DNA from: Epiperipatus broadwayi
Taxonomy: Eukaryota; Onychophora; Udeonychophora; Euonychophora; Peripatidae
Length of the DNA: 64,000 nucleotides
Assembly: GCA_028023455.1 (NCBI GenBank)
Contig: JAQFVV010012423.1
Location: 1,503,273 to 1,567,272, forward strand
Reading direction: 5' to 3'
A model generated the notes under the pieces. It saw only the letters and a list, made by a program, of their open reading frames with translations, was not told where the DNA came from and did no database searches. Below are positions 1 through 11,160 of this stretch, piece by piece (within the stretch, counting starts at the first letter, position 1; each line of letters opens with the position of its first letter). The translations under genes and the position numbers were made by a program.

Positions 1-45
1 AAGGCTTGTGCATAAAATCCCTATCTAGTGCCTACTCATCCAATA

Positions 46-87
46 TCCCCAGACTAGTTTCTGGCTTGTGGCCTTCATCAGTGAGGA
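46..87 (-). ncRNA. Hammerhead-ribozyme-like core, family A left arm
   Basis: On the minus strand the order is stem I 5' strand TCCTCA, core CTGATGA (75-81), a GGC/GCC stem II, GAAA (58-61), mini stem III CTAG, then TC at the expected cleavage site, and stem I 3' strand TGGGGA. Stem I pairs six bases with one G-T wobble. Stem III is a self-complementary tetramer, as in hammerheads that act as dimers. The pair closing stem II next to the core is A-A rather than G-C, so activity is uncertain. Confidence 0.6.
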
Positions 88-656
88 GCCTTGGATCTGA
101 GAGAACTGCACCTAGATCTTAGGATCTAATGCAACCCTCCAGCACCCACCTTTTAACTCTATTTAACTACAAAACTATGAGAATGAAATTGAAAACACTA
201 TTAATATTTTCAATCCAAGCTCAATAGCTTATATAGTCATATGGGTCTGAACTCAATTCAGTACCCATACATTTTGGTGTCTTTGGCTCTTTAACAACCA
301 TAGCCACCAGATGGCACTACTATATGGAGAGTGTTGTTTTGTTTTGAATTGTTTAATAACAATTATTGTGCTAGTATGAGATAGTGATCATGTGATGTTT
401 AGTGGTTTAACACCAATCCTGCCTAATAGGATAGTGGTGGCTATGGTTGTTAAAGAGCCAAAGACACCAAAATGTATGGGTACTGAATTGAGTTCAGACC
501 CATATGACTATATAAGCTATTGAGCTTGGATTGAAAATATTAATAGTGTTTTCAATTTCATTCTCATAGTTTTGTAGTTAAATAGAGTTAAAAGGTGGGT
601 GCTGGAGGGTTGCATTAGATCCTAAGATCTAGGTGCAGTTCTCTCAGATCCAAGGC

Positions 657-698
657 TCCTCACTGATGAAGGCCACAAGCCAGAAACTAGTCTGGGGA
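657..698 (+). ncRNA. Hammerhead-ribozyme-like core, family A right arm
   Basis: This is the mirror of the left-arm copy: TCCTCA (657-662), CTGATGA (663-669), stem II with GGC 671-673 and GCC 679-681, GAAA (683-686), CTAG (687-690), TC (691-692) and TGGGGA (693-698). Predicted cleavage would follow position 692. The A-A apposition at 670/682 is the one departure from a canonical core. Confidence 0.6.
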
Positions 699-832
699 TA
701 TTGGATGAGTAGGCACTAGATAGGGATTTTATGCACAAGCCTTCTGGCATCCATTGATTGCTCTTGTTAGCACAAGATGGCACTACTATATGGAGAGTGT
801 TGTTTTGTTTTGAATTGTTTAAATGCTTTTTT

Positions 833-1051
833 ATATGTATGCGCAAATAAAATTTAAAAAAATAATATAATTATTAATAAAAACTTCATGGAGACACATT
901 TACTTATATTTTACTGTATGCTCCCTCCTGCTTTTACTAAAGCAAAAAGAATAAAAAAGAAACTACTATAATATTTTTATTTTTAAAATAGAGTAAACTG
1001 GGTGATTTTTTTAAATAACTTTTTCTTTTAATAGAAACATAATAGACTAGC
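833..1051. other. AT-rich spacer, nothing recognised
   Basis: AT-rich unique-looking sequence between the family A repeat and the LINE relic. No ORF, RNA or repeat structure is seen. Confidence 0.5.
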
Positions 1052-2580
1052 TTAACAAGAAGAATCTCTCAGCCACTATGCCCAGTAAAACCTCTTAGAC
1101 ACCTCTTTCCACCCCACCCCCCATTTCCCCCATATTCTTCTTTATCTCTACATCCCATTTCCACAGCATAATCTTTGTCAACTCTATAGCCTTTATATCT
1201 AAATTCTCCTTATCTTGCCCCAAACCCAGCATAAAAATCAAAAACCCACTTTCTATATAATCACTTTGTTTATATTTATTCTCCCACAACTTCATTATTT
1301 GTGCCCTTTCTATTTGCAAGCATTTACATTCAATTAGCAGATGCCTAATATTTTCTATGTCTTCCTTACATAACTTGCAGACTAAATCCCACATATTTTT
1401 CCATTTATGGGTATATTCCCTTGTTGCTAAAGATCCTGTTCAAGCCTTAAACTACTTTCCTTGCTATTATCATAAATTAACTTGCACCCAATATTCTGTT
1501 TACTTCTATATATACTTAAACACATTTTATTTTACATACTAGTTCTTCATCACTCCAACTCCCTATTTTTTATTAATGCATCTATTTTTTTATCCCATTC
1601 CTTGCCACTATAACACTCAATAATTCTTTTAACATGATCATCCCACCTTTTGTATAAGTATACTGATATAAAGTCTTTATCCAAATCTTGTGCATACTGT
1701 ACTATCTTTCTCACTACCTTGTTGCCTATCCTTTACTTATAACCCGATTAAATACTATTTTGGCTATTCTCTTATTATTCATAAATTGCAATCTACTGAA
1801 CATTTTTATTTTGCTTTGTGCATCTTTCATATAAAAACTTGACTATCCCATTTCTATTTGAATTGCCTCCTTTGTCATCCACACATCTGCATCTAATGTA
1901 TGTCTTCCTGTTTTTTTTTATAATTTTTCTAAATAATCTAACATCCCTTTACTAACACAAAATGGATCATTCTGCCACTCCTGCACACTTCTAGCTTCAT
2001 CATATTTATTATATGAAAACACTGTTAATTTTTTTATCAATCTCTTTCTTTTCTTTGCTTCATTTATCAGTTTTTTTTTATACCATTCATCCAAGCAATT
2101 TCTCTGATTATTTAAGACAATTCCCAAAAAGGTATACCTATTCACCACATTTAACTTTATATCCCCCAATAAAAATTCTCTCTCCTCAGCATTTATCATC
2201 ATTATTTTTTATTTTTCTTCACTAAATTTAATCTCCATCTCTTTACACTCTCTTTACACACTTGTGCACATCTTCAGCATAATTTCCATATCTTCCCTAC
2301 TTTGTGTGCACAAAACGATATCATCACAAATAAAAGACACAATAATGTATATACTCCCTTGCCACCTATTAATGATATCTTTATTCCTTTTTCTACTCTT
2401 ATGATGGCTCTCTTCATTTCTCTCAAATATTACAATAACAAAATAGGTAAAATAGGACATCCTTGCTTTAGTCCCACCCCATTTTTAACATGTCATATGT
2501 GGTCATACAATGAAAATATTCATTTTTCTTTAACTTTTCCCCTTAGTGTTAGAATAGCCATATTCACTTATGAGTGATGT
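1052..2580 (-). pseudogene. LINE relic, family 1 copy 1: reverse transcriptase C-terminal half
   Basis: Read on the minus strand, this is the 3' half of a non-LTR retrotransposon ORF2, broken into several frames. At 2460-2254 the palm is visible, with a decayed catalytic box (ICDD in place of YADD) followed by IVLCTQSREDME. At 2202-1918 comes the post-palm region with NRYTFLGIVLN. At 1394-1095 is the terminal zinc-binding motif (CKLC, then IRHLLIEC). Everything upstream of the palm is missing, as expected for 5' truncation. The same ORF order occurs at 61518-62725 in the same orientation. The 3' end near 1052-1075 matches the other copy. Several stops and frameshifts make it non-functional. 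Clade not assigned. Confidence 0.8.
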
Positions 2581-2744
2581 TGCTGAATAAAATATAGTTG
2601 AATAAATTAGTTGTGAAATTATTGTGTATATTTTATTACATGTATATAAATATCAATTAATGAATAATATACATTAAAAGATATTAAAGTAGCATATTTA
2701 ATTGAAAACATGAATTATTAATTATAATTATGAGTTATTATTAT

Positions 2745-3406
2745 AAAAAAATAGAAATTCATATAACATTACAATAGTAGCCAAAAAATTTAAATTTTAC
2801 TAAAAGTCCTTTTCAAGTGAAATTCAACTAAAAATACCACATATATGTATACAAAACAAAATAGCCTTCCCATCATTCACTTCAAACACCAACTTTTTTT
2901 AACATTCGTGAGATTGATGGCTTCTGATTCAAATATTTGATCATCATTGCTTCTTTTACCCTTCTTTTCAATTTATTTTTTAAATAAAAGATAACCTCTG
3001 CATTGTCAAATAATATTTTATTACTTATATTCAGCTCATGAATATATAAAACTGAGTTATGATATATATTTTTAACTCTACTCTTATGAATTTTAACTCT
3101 TTCATACTCATGACAGGAATACAGGTTATAAAATACTATTTGACAATGCAGAGATCATTTATGAAAAAAATTGAAGAGAATAGAATATTTTGACTCTGAA
3201 GCCATCAATCTTATGAAGATATTCTTTGATACAGAAATGAATGATGGGAAGGCTATCTTGTTTTGTATATATGTGTAGTATGTTTAGTTGAATTTCACTG
3301 GAAAAGATCTATTTGCTAATAGCTAAAATCATGGTTATGAAAGAATTTTAATAAAATTTAATTTTTTTGGCTAGTATTGTAATGTTATATGAATTTCTAT
3401 TTTATT
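2745..3406. repeat. Foldback repeat (family D), arms about 275 bp
   Basis: 2749-3021 is an imperfect reverse complement of 3128-3402, with small indels. Examples are the tail atagaaattcatataaca at 2751-2768, mirrored near 3384-3400, and cattgtcaaata at 3001-3012, mirrored at 3138-3149. The spacer is about 106 bp. No transposase and no hammerhead core are seen. It could be a MITE-like DNA element or an inverted duplication of a retroposon; I could not find a clear target duplication. Confidence 0.65.
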
Positions 3407-4482
3407 TAGAATTACTAGTATAGCCTTAGGCAGTACTTAACATTATAACGAGTAAATCCAATGGAGAAGATCATTAGGAAGATAATTTTATAAAATTCTC
3501 ATAAAAAAGAAATCACCAAAAGTATATCTGACTACATATAAACAAGAAAAGAAAAAAATAGATGATTTAGATAAAAGATGATATATAATCCATTATAAAT
3601 GAAGTTATATGTTGGTTTATTTTATTCTTCTAGTTCAATTGTTAAAAACTACCATAACATTTTAAACTTTACTTATACTTCTGTAATTCATTCAATTATC
3701 AATAATAACTCTTAGGTTAGTATAAAATACATTGTTTCAAATGATATTATTTTTCTACAGGAATTGCTGTTTTGATTAGTGATAAACTAATATAAGTAGT
3801 GAACCGAAAATCTTAAGACTTATGAACAGTAAATTTAAAGAAAATCTAACTAAATAGGCTATCCTGCCAAAAGTTACTTTGAGTATCACATTAATTTTAC
3901 TTTTCATGAATCTAAATGTTAACTATTCATTTCATGCATTACACCATACTTGCAGGAAATAATAAAGTAATACCATTTGTTTATTAATCTGTGTATTATT
4001 TCTAACAATAATGTATTTGCAAAAATATAAATAAAATTTGATATTTCTTTAAAAACATTAATCAATTCATTTAGATGACAGAAATGTATTAATATATAAT
4101 TAATTAAATTTTGAATTACAAGTGTAAACAAACTCAACCCACATCTTTGACACCATCCATTTTAGATGAATACAGTAATGATTATTACTAATCATTTACT
4201 AAACTAGAGATTGTCTCTAGCACAGATATTAACTTTAAAACTCAATTAAAGATTAATATATCTGATTTTTTTTTCAAATTAAGCACACACGCACATGCAG
4301 AGTTACTTACATTTCTCTTTCCCTTGTGTATTATCTTTATAATATATTAAATAACCTCAATACTAAAAGAATATATAGGTTATTTAATATACTTTATAAT
4401 TACAAGTAAAATTCCACCACCACAAAACTTTAGACTAGCACATAAATGCATAGAAATCTTGCATCATATATATATAGTGTGC
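3407..4482. other. Gene-free AT-rich region with a dispersed repeat
   Basis: No gene is seen. The interval around 3630-3850 resembles 20395-20600 (shared landmarks: ttcaattgttaaaaa-like start, attcaattrt-tartaataac, and a gcta/gctgttttgatyagtga stretch), so it belongs to a dispersed repeat. A small hairpin is formed by ttaaataacct near 4348 and aggttatttaa near 4377. Confidence 0.45.
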
Positions 4483-4982
4483 NNNNNNNNNNNNNNNNNN
4501 NNNNNNNNNNNNNNNNNNNNNNNNNNNNNNNNNNNNNNNNNNNNNNNNNNNNNNNNNNNNNNNNNNNNNNNNNNNNNNNNNNNNNNNNNNNNNNNNNNNN
4601 NNNNNNNNNNNNNNNNNNNNNNNNNNNNNNNNNNNNNNNNNNNNNNNNNNNNNNNNNNNNNNNNNNNNNNNNNNNNNNNNNNNNNNNNNNNNNNNNNNNN
4701 NNNNNNNNNNNNNNNNNNNNNNNNNNNNNNNNNNNNNNNNNNNNNNNNNNNNNNNNNNNNNNNNNNNNNNNNNNNNNNNNNNNNNNNNNNNNNNNNNNNN
4801 NNNNNNNNNNNNNNNNNNNNNNNNNNNNNNNNNNNNNNNNNNNNNNNNNNNNNNNNNNNNNNNNNNNNNNNNNNNNNNNNNNNNNNNNNNNNNNNNNNNN
4901 NNNNNNNNNNNNNNNNNNNNNNNNNNNNNNNNNNNNNNNNNNNNNNNNNNNNNNNNNNNNNNNNNNNNNNNNNNNNNNNNNN
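4483..4982. other. Assembly gap, 500 N
   Basis: Exactly 500 N, which looks like a placeholder rather than a measured size. It hides the first bases of the 5' LTR and the left insertion junction. Confidence 0.99.
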
Positions 4983-7049
4983 GATCCATGCTTCACATCT
5001 TCCTATAAACTTAATTAATACTGTAGACCTAAATTAAGTTTATAGTTCAATATCAACAGGGTTTTGCATTAGAGTTAAAAATAGTTATGCTTATTAAATG
5101 TGTATTACAGTTAAATATTTTATTTGAAATAAATTTCATTCTATTGATAAAAATTGCTTAACCTATTAGTCAAACATATATATACATCTAGCGTATATAT
5201 ATGAGTTAATGCAAGATTCTGCTGAGATAAAATGCTTATTCTATTGTAAAATAAAAATATATTGTTGTTCAAATTTTATTAAAATATTTAGTATGGTTTG
5301 ATTTTGAGATAAGCCCACCAACATTTCTGAAAGAATGTATATTTTAATTAGTGAGTCGTTCAAGTCTAATTAAAGATGGCATTTTCTTTCTTGCTTTTTT
5401 AATTAATAGAATTCCAACTTTAAAGTAAGAAAGTTAGAGTAAAAAAAGTGAAGTTATTTTTAGAACGTGTTGTTTTAAAACAAAGCAGCAAGGGGGGGGC
5501 TTATCAAGATCTCAGATCATACAAACAATGGAAGGTAGCTGGCAGAGAAAGTATAAATAGTAGGGAGAACAAAAGAGATAATTATTCAGACTTTTCTTTT
5601 TGAAGGAGTCATTTGATTCTGATGTTGCTTGTGAAGGCGATTTATTAAGATTTTTCTTGCTGTTTTATTTCCAAGTTTTCTGAAAGTGCATTCAGATTTC
5701 TCTTGGGAGAAATCCGTCAGATTTTGCTTCACATTTAGCTTGTGCTTCAAAAAAGTTATACAGCTGTCATTTTCAAATAATGGAGAAGTTGGAACCTGCT
5801 CCAGTTAAAACCAACCGTATTTTGAGGAAAATGGATATGCTTTGCTAGGCAAATCATAGCTTTGCCTATCGCCGAGGTTCCTAAATACCATCCAAAATGC
5901 CTTAACATCCAATCAATAACCATCTGAACTCTATGCCGTGTCTGGAGAACTTTTCATGGAAGCCATACTTCATATTTTCATTGTCCGGACAAATACCTAT
6001 CGTCGGTCGGATCAAGCCACGGACGCCGTAAGGAACATCACGGAAAAAGGACGGTATCGTATCTCCTAAATTAAACTATCTCGTATGCTACTAATGATTC
6101 ATATTGTTTTATTGTTGTATTGAAATATATGTCTTGCTATGTAAACATTTTATGAATTAACCTTAAATATATTTTGGGGATCATCTAGCTATATGTAACC
6201 TTTTTACCTTCGCTATTCTTCCTTACTAACCATTGTAAATATTTAGTATTTCGTTGCGGTTAAATTTAATAGTTAATTTTTTGTCATTTGAAATCACTTT
6301 CCAATTTTATTTATGTTGTTAATTAAATCCAAGTCAGTTTCTTTTGTGTGCCAACTTGATCTTTTTGATAACACCTCTTTTTTGTCCGCCATTAGCGAGT
6401 CACGTATATTTGATTTAGCTATATACGTTCTAAGTCAATTTTAAACACGATTTTTAGCGCAAAGCCATAAGAAATGCTTTGCGAAAGGTTTTTATTATCT
6501 ATCGTACTTTATCGAGAAGATCGAGTTGGAATTTTTTTTATAAAATTGGGAAGAAAAGAATTTGACCGCAAACCTATTAACTTGTTTTCTTTTTATTGTC
6601 TAATTAGTTTGTTGCAGTAATTTAGGGGAATAGCGGAGGCCCATTAAAGCCTTATTCATATTTTAAAGCCATTAATTAAACATTATTTAATCATCAAAAC
6701 TTGAGTTTCTTAGTTATATTAAATGTTTTATTTTTACTTTTCAATGATCCAGGCACGCAAAACGCAAACACCAACACATCTTTTTATGTACTTTACACAT
6801 TTAGCTTTTAGCTCTTTAGGATTTCCCGTCCATGTCTCTACCGCTGTTGCTAAGCTTTGTGGCCGGTTGAAAAATAATTTATGCATGGCTCAGATGGTGT
6901 TGTTTGTTTGTGATCAGGCCTCGAGAACAGGCGAATGGGCAGAGGTCATATTGTATTCTTGATTTATATCTCGCGTATGGTTGGCCTTGAGGTACTTTCG
7001 CCTAGTATTCGAACTGGGTTAAATCTACACACATCATCTGACTGTCACA
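4983..7049 (+). mobile_element. 5' long terminal repeat of gag-only LTR element
   Basis: This repeats almost base for base at 11169-13233; I counted roughly a dozen substitutions and short homopolymer indels over ~2.07 kb, so the insertion is recent. The 3' end is ...ctgactgtcaca, ending in the expected CA. The true 5' end lies in the N gap. The LTR has a TATA box (5552-5559), a GC-richer segment at about 5590-6060 and an AT-rich 3' half. At over 2 kb it is much longer than usual animal LTRs. A 79-codon open frame inside (6723-6962) is preserved in both copies but has no recognisable product. Confidence 0.9.
5552..5590 (+). promoter_or_regulatory. Putative LTR promoter: TATA box and initiator
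   Basis: TATAAATA at 5552-5559 is followed about 30 bp downstream of its end by ttcaga (5585-5590), an initiator-like TCA context. The same arrangement is present in the 3' LTR at 11735-11742. Transcription from here would make U3 about 600 bp plus whatever lies in the gap. Confidence 0.5.
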
Positions 7050-7072
7050 GTAGATTTTTTTTTCCGTAATTC

Positions 7073-7090
7073 TGGACGCCCATCGTGTGG
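7073..7090 (+). other. Putative primer binding site
   Basis: tggacgcccatcgtgtgg lies 23 bp inside the 5' LTR end. It begins with TGG, as a site for a tRNA 3' CCA must, and resembles the TGGCGCCC-type sites of many animal LTR elements with a few differences. The distance from the LTR is larger than usual, so this is tentative. Confidence 0.4.
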
Positions 7091-8279
7091 CTATTCGAAA
7101 TTTTCCATACCCTGCAATGCCCTGTATAACATTTGTATGTGTGTATAATGTTTTTTCTTTTTCTGTTTTAAATTAATGAATAATATATATGTAGATTTTT
7201 TTTTCCCGGGTTTGTACACACATATATATAATGTTTTTTTAAATAACACGAAATAATTGTTAGTTATACGTGAATTTTTTTTGCTTCTAGTTTGTCGCAG
7301 TGGGACGTATGTCATTTTTTTTTAAAAAAAAATTTACTACCCTGAGAAGTTAGTTTTTAGTTGAATATATTTATATAAAAATAATATATGTATAATTTTT
7401 CCAAGTGTGTTTCCTAATGTGAGCCAAAGGTCATTTTTTTAAATTAATTAACAAGTTAAATGTGTTTAAGGTAAAAAAAAAAAAAATTTCCGAGTTTAGT
7501 ATATATATGTAATGAATGTTTTACGTTTAGAAAAGTTAACACTCCGTTAGTTGTTTTTTTTATATATATAAGGAGAATAAAATATCAGAGTGATAGCAAG
7601 ATTTTTTTTTCCGAATGAGTAGTTTTGTCGATGGCCAGTTGCCATATTGTTGTTTATCGTATAAATATATAGCTTCGATTAGGCGGAAGTGTCAAATATA
7701 TACCCACCCGCCCTCCCTTAAATTAGCTTTAGTACTTTAGATTATTTTTAGTATTGCTCAAATATGAGAAGTTTTGAAATAATAATGTTTTTCGAAATAT
7801 AACATATATACGATAGTGTTAATATTTTAGTAAAAATTACAAATAGTTAATAAAAAAAATTTTTCCGTTTGTATAAATTTTTGTAAAGATCTTAGATAAC
7901 ATTTTTTTCCGTTAATTGAAATTTTTTTTGAAGATCAAAAAGTTTTTGATAAGTTCAAATTAACACGTGTCAACGTATGGTGTTAGCAAATATTTTTTTC
8001 ACTTTCTCTGCGTTTCGTTTCTTTATATTGAATAATTGTAATCATGTAAATTTTTTTTTCTTTTTTAAAGATTTTGAAATTATGTTTCCTCACAAACATA
8101 TATAAATTAAGTTTTGTTTCAATACTAGCAAACTTAATTTTATCTTTATGAAAAGTAAATGCGTATGTTCGTTAATAAATATATAGATTAAAGATATATT
8201 TTTGTATAACATATATGTCAGCCACCCTTTAGTTAAGATTTTTTTTTCTCCATTTCGGATTATGCTATTGAATCATTTA

Positions 8280-8545
8280 TTGAGTAACCGTTAGGTGAAG
8301 ACCCTTTGAGTAACCGTTAGGTGAAGCCCTTGTTTTTTAGTGATCGTTTTTGGTGATGACCCTTAGAGTAACCGTTTAGGTGAAGACCCCTTACATTGTA
8401 GAGTTCTCGATTGCTGAGTAGCCTGAAATAATAGGTCTATGTCTGCAATTGTTGTTTCCGTGTCATAGTTGTGACCAGCGTTACTTGCCTGAAATAATAG
8501 GAGTATGCGGTTGGCAATTTGACATTCTTTCTAATAAATTCATGT
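8280..8545 (+). repeat. Short tandem motifs in the leader
   Basis: gagtaaccgttaggtgaag occurs twice from about 8281 to 8325 and again with variations near 8369-8390. It is followed by two copies of gcctgaaataatagg (near 8419 and 8488). Similar tandem-repeat tracts sit inside the two old long LTRs elsewhere in the window. Confidence 0.6.
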
Positions 8546-9388
8546 ACATGATAATAAAAGAAATATTTGTATAGGTATATCTGTTTGTATATTTATATGT
8601 AGTCATATATATGCATATTTAGTGTGTACATATTCATATATATGGATGCATATGGTATACACTTCGTTATAGTTCGGTAAAACCCGTTTTTATATAAATG
8701 TTTTTGAAACAGTTTTTGATCTCAATGCGTGATTCTATAAAATTGCTTGATAAGTGTTAATCTATTTCGGGTTGTGACCAAAATGGTAGTTGGTTTCGAT
8801 CCCAGGTTCATAATTCGGAGTGGCAGTTATCATGGGATTTTACTTTTAATTTTTTTTTTTGTATATATTTTGTTTTGTTAATCGTACTTTAGGCTGTTTG
8901 AATTTTTTTTTTTGTGTCTTGACCAAAATGGTAACTGGTTTCGATCCCAGGTCAGACAAATTACCGTACTTAGTGTTATACGTCTTAGATTTAAATAATA
9001 TTGTGTCATTTAAAATAGCATTTACTTATTCATCCAGAGATTTTTTTTGTTCGTTCAGCAGAATCAAATTAAATTTTTTTTAAAGTGAACTGAAACGCAA
9101 AGTAGAATTTTAATTGCATTGAAACTTTATAAACCCTTATAAATGTGTGCTTGGATCATTATTCATTAATATGTATATTTGATATGGCCATTGTCTTGTC
9201 GACTGGCGCCCTTTTCAAATAAATTTGTCGGCAAGTGCAATTTCTCATATCGGATATCAAATAAACTAAATTATAGTAGATGATCAAAATAACAATGTAT
9301 GCTTAGTGAGCCAAAATAATTTTAAACATGACATGATATTTTGCTCACATATTTCTTTATATATATATACTTGTATTAATGTAAATGC

Positions 9389-9437
9389 ATTTTTTAGTTG
9401 TTTCAGGTGTCAGAGAAAGCCAGGTCAAGCTGTAAGT
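9389..9437 (+). other. Candidate 25-nt micro-exon (3' and 5' splice sites)
   Basis: A T-rich tract ending in tttcag (AG at 9405-9406) is followed by 25 nt (9407-9431) and then gtaagt (9432-9437), a strong 5' splice site. If used, the gag message would be spliced. Splicing cannot be proved from DNA alone. Confidence 0.35.
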
Positions 9438-9687
9438 GGATTATTTTAGTTAGATTAACATAGCAATGATATTTTAATAAAATATAAATAAAGTAAACTG
9501 AGGAGAATAATATGTGGTATAGTTATTAAAGACAGACACGGCAGGATTTTTTTTATTTTCATGTATAAACAGATACATATAGGCATAGGGTTAAAATAGG
9601 ACCTCGTGAGGTAGGCAAAGTTAGTTTTTGAAAACATAAATAAAGAATTTAGAATATTTGACTTATTGTTTTAAAGAACAAAAAAAA

Positions 9688-9709
9688 ATTTTTTTTTCTT
9701 CACATACAG
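9688..9709 (+). other. Candidate 3' splice site before gag
   Basis: A run of T and C ending in cacatacag (AG at 9708-9709) is a textbook acceptor. The 105 nt from here to the gag start at 9815 contain no ATG, so a transcript spliced here would start translation at the gag ATG. Confidence 0.4.
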
Positions 9710-9814
9710 GATATAGCTCCTAGATATACATAATATAATATATTTATATAGATTGTATTAAAATACGTTGAGAAATAAATTGTGACTTTCTGTAGCAAAA
9801 TAGCAAAAAAAAGA

Positions 9815-10897
9815 ATGGACCAACAGACGGACGCACATTATGACAGCGAGGAGGAGGTAGTACTCAATATTCCCAAGAGGCCAACAGGTACTCATAATGA
9901 AGAGTATAACTTTGATGCTTTCATCAAAGAAGTGAGACATGAAAGGGAAATGATGATGAACATGTTTCAAGAATTCATGAATGTGACATCACAACGACTG
10001 AACCGTTTGGAGGAAAACATGGGTCTCCAGCAACAACATACCAGAACAAGAGTATGGCCAGATGAGGATACTCAGTTAAAATGGCAACAGAAACAAGAGG
10101 ATACACAACCTAAATCATTGATCGATAATGAAGTAGAGAAGGATATGTATGCCTGGGACACGTCAGTCAAGCATCAAATACAGGAAGGAGAAGACAATGG
10201 ACAGATGGATGTGGATAAAAAGGAAATGAACATTCATCAACAGATCAATCCAATCAAGGCGCAACAAGGTAACCAAATCCTTACGCCTATAATAATTAAT
10301 CCGGTAACGTCTCCGGTGGCTAAATTCATACATATACAAGGTTTTAGAGGGGAACCGGGTGGAAACCCTAGACACCACCTTGATAGTTTAAAGATGTTTT
10401 TCAAGTTCCAGAATATGACTGAACAAGAAAAAGTGGCGATCTCCAGTCATCATTTAAAAGAATCTGCCAGAGACTGGTGGAATACTCTATCGATACAACC
10501 GCAAACACTTATGGAATATGAGAAGGCAATAATGTCAATGTACTGGAGTGCAGAGCGGCAGGAAGGTTTGATGTATTCCATAATGCATGAAACATACCCA
10601 GCTAACCATCAAGAGACTTATGCTCAGTTTTTTGTTAGGCAGATAAATCGCATTAAAGCCCTAACTGCATTCAATTATCCAGAAATGCAGATAGTAAGGA
10701 TGATTAGACACAACATGCCACCCTGGATTAGGAAAATATTAATAGGCACTCAAATGCAGGATATTCAAGGCACGATTCGGATACTAACTGACATTGATTA
10801 TGGGAACTTAGACGAAAACCAAAATGATAGGGTCATGAACCCGTCCAAAAATACAAGGCAGTATATACCACCGGATCCCGGAAAGTTTAGAAATTAA
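9815..10897 (+). CDS. gag: Gag-like protein, 360 residues
   Basis: An intact ORF starts at ATG 9815 (MDQQTD...), which has A at -3 and G at +4; the open frame extends 11 codons further upstream without an ATG. Residues about 35-65 are charged and heptad-like (probable coiled coil). From about residue 165 it resembles retrotransposon capsid (Retrotrans_gag type): FRGEPGGNPRHHLDSL, then SARDWWNTL, and a helical stretch to the end. No CCHC zinc knuckle, protease, reverse transcriptase or integrase follows; the ORF stops about 260 bp before the 3' LTR. The intact frame inside recent LTRs suggests it may still be made. The likely role is particle assembly, with other enzymes supplied in trans (inference). 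Confidence 0.75.
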   Translation: MDQQTDAHYDSEEEVVLNIPKRPTGTHNEEYNFDAFIKEVRHEREMMMNMFQEFMNVTSQRLNRLEENMGLQQQHTRTRVWPDEDTQLKWQQKQEDTQPKSLIDNEVEKDMYAWDTSVKHQIQEGEDNGQMDVDKKEMNIHQQINPIKAQQGNQILTPIIINPVTSPVAKFIHIQGFRGEPGGNPRHHLDSLKMFFKFQNMTEQEKVAISSHHLKESARDWWNTLSIQPQTLMEYEKAIMSMYWSAERQEGLMYSIMHETYPANHQETYAQFFVRQINRIKALTAFNYPEMQIVRMIRHNMPPWIRKILIGTQMQDIQGTIRILTDIDYGNLDENQNDRVMNPSKNTRQYIPPDPGKFRN

Positions 10898-11160
10898 AAA
10901 CATAAATATAGCTAGTCAGACTAAAACAACACGGACTTGATTTAAAAAAATATAGAGAATGAATGATGGATAAACCGTTTTATAGTAACATATAGAAAGA
11001 TTATTAGTAGTAGCAAATTAAACATTACAGTGAACAAAGAGTAGGCTTGAACTCACCTGGTACAAATTCTTACCTCTGACCTGAAGCAACAGCATTTTTT
11101 TTTTTTTTTAAAACATTTTTTTTTTTGCTCACTAACCATTGGGAAATGAAGCAATGGATC
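10898..11160 (+). other. Gag 3' flank before the 3' LTR
   Basis: A short untranslated stretch with two poly-T runs and a weakly purine-rich segment (gggaaatgaag at 11141-11151) that may be the polypurine tract. The exact LTR start is ambiguous because its partner lies in the N gap; tgaagtcc at 11161 is a reasonable TG start. Confidence 0.4.

Larger units (their letters stand above)
1..832. repeat. Family A foldback: head-to-head inverted pair with ribozyme cores
   Basis: Positions 1-309 are the reverse complement of 435-743 without gaps (paired coordinates sum to 744), so the arms are about 309 bp and the spacer 125 bp. The left arm probably runs on beyond the window start. The right arm continues to about 832 with the outer end of the element (cactactatatggagag at 782-797). 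The same outer end recurs in direct orientation inside the spacer at 310-395. Each arm contains a hammerhead-like core (46-87 minus, 657-698 plus) pointing outward. Related copies lie at 26338-26525 and 32775-33252. No coding capacity is seen. I read it as a short nonautonomous element that has formed a palindromic dimer. Confidence 0.75.
7050..9814 (+). mobile_element. Long untranslated leader of the gag-only element
   Basis: About 2.7 kb between the 5' LTR and the gag ORF with no long open frame on either strand. It is T-rich and contains repeated runs of 7-10 T followed by CC or CCG (near 7057, 7198, 7605, 7860, 7900). It also has short internal repeats (see 8280-8390), two copies of a gtttcgatcccaggt motif (near 8795 and 8938), and splice-site-like sequences near its 3' end. 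Confidence 0.7.

Noticed and set aside
1357-2577. Plus-strand frames over the LINE relic
   Set aside because: Shadow frames; the minus strand carries recognisable reverse transcriptase and zinc motifs.
4430-5037. Open frames of about 190 codons across the N gap
   Set aside because: They consist almost entirely of N and have no information.
6723-6962. 79-residue open frame present in both LTRs
   Set aside because: Its conservation is explained by the LTRs being near-identical copies; the start context is weak and no domain is recognisable.
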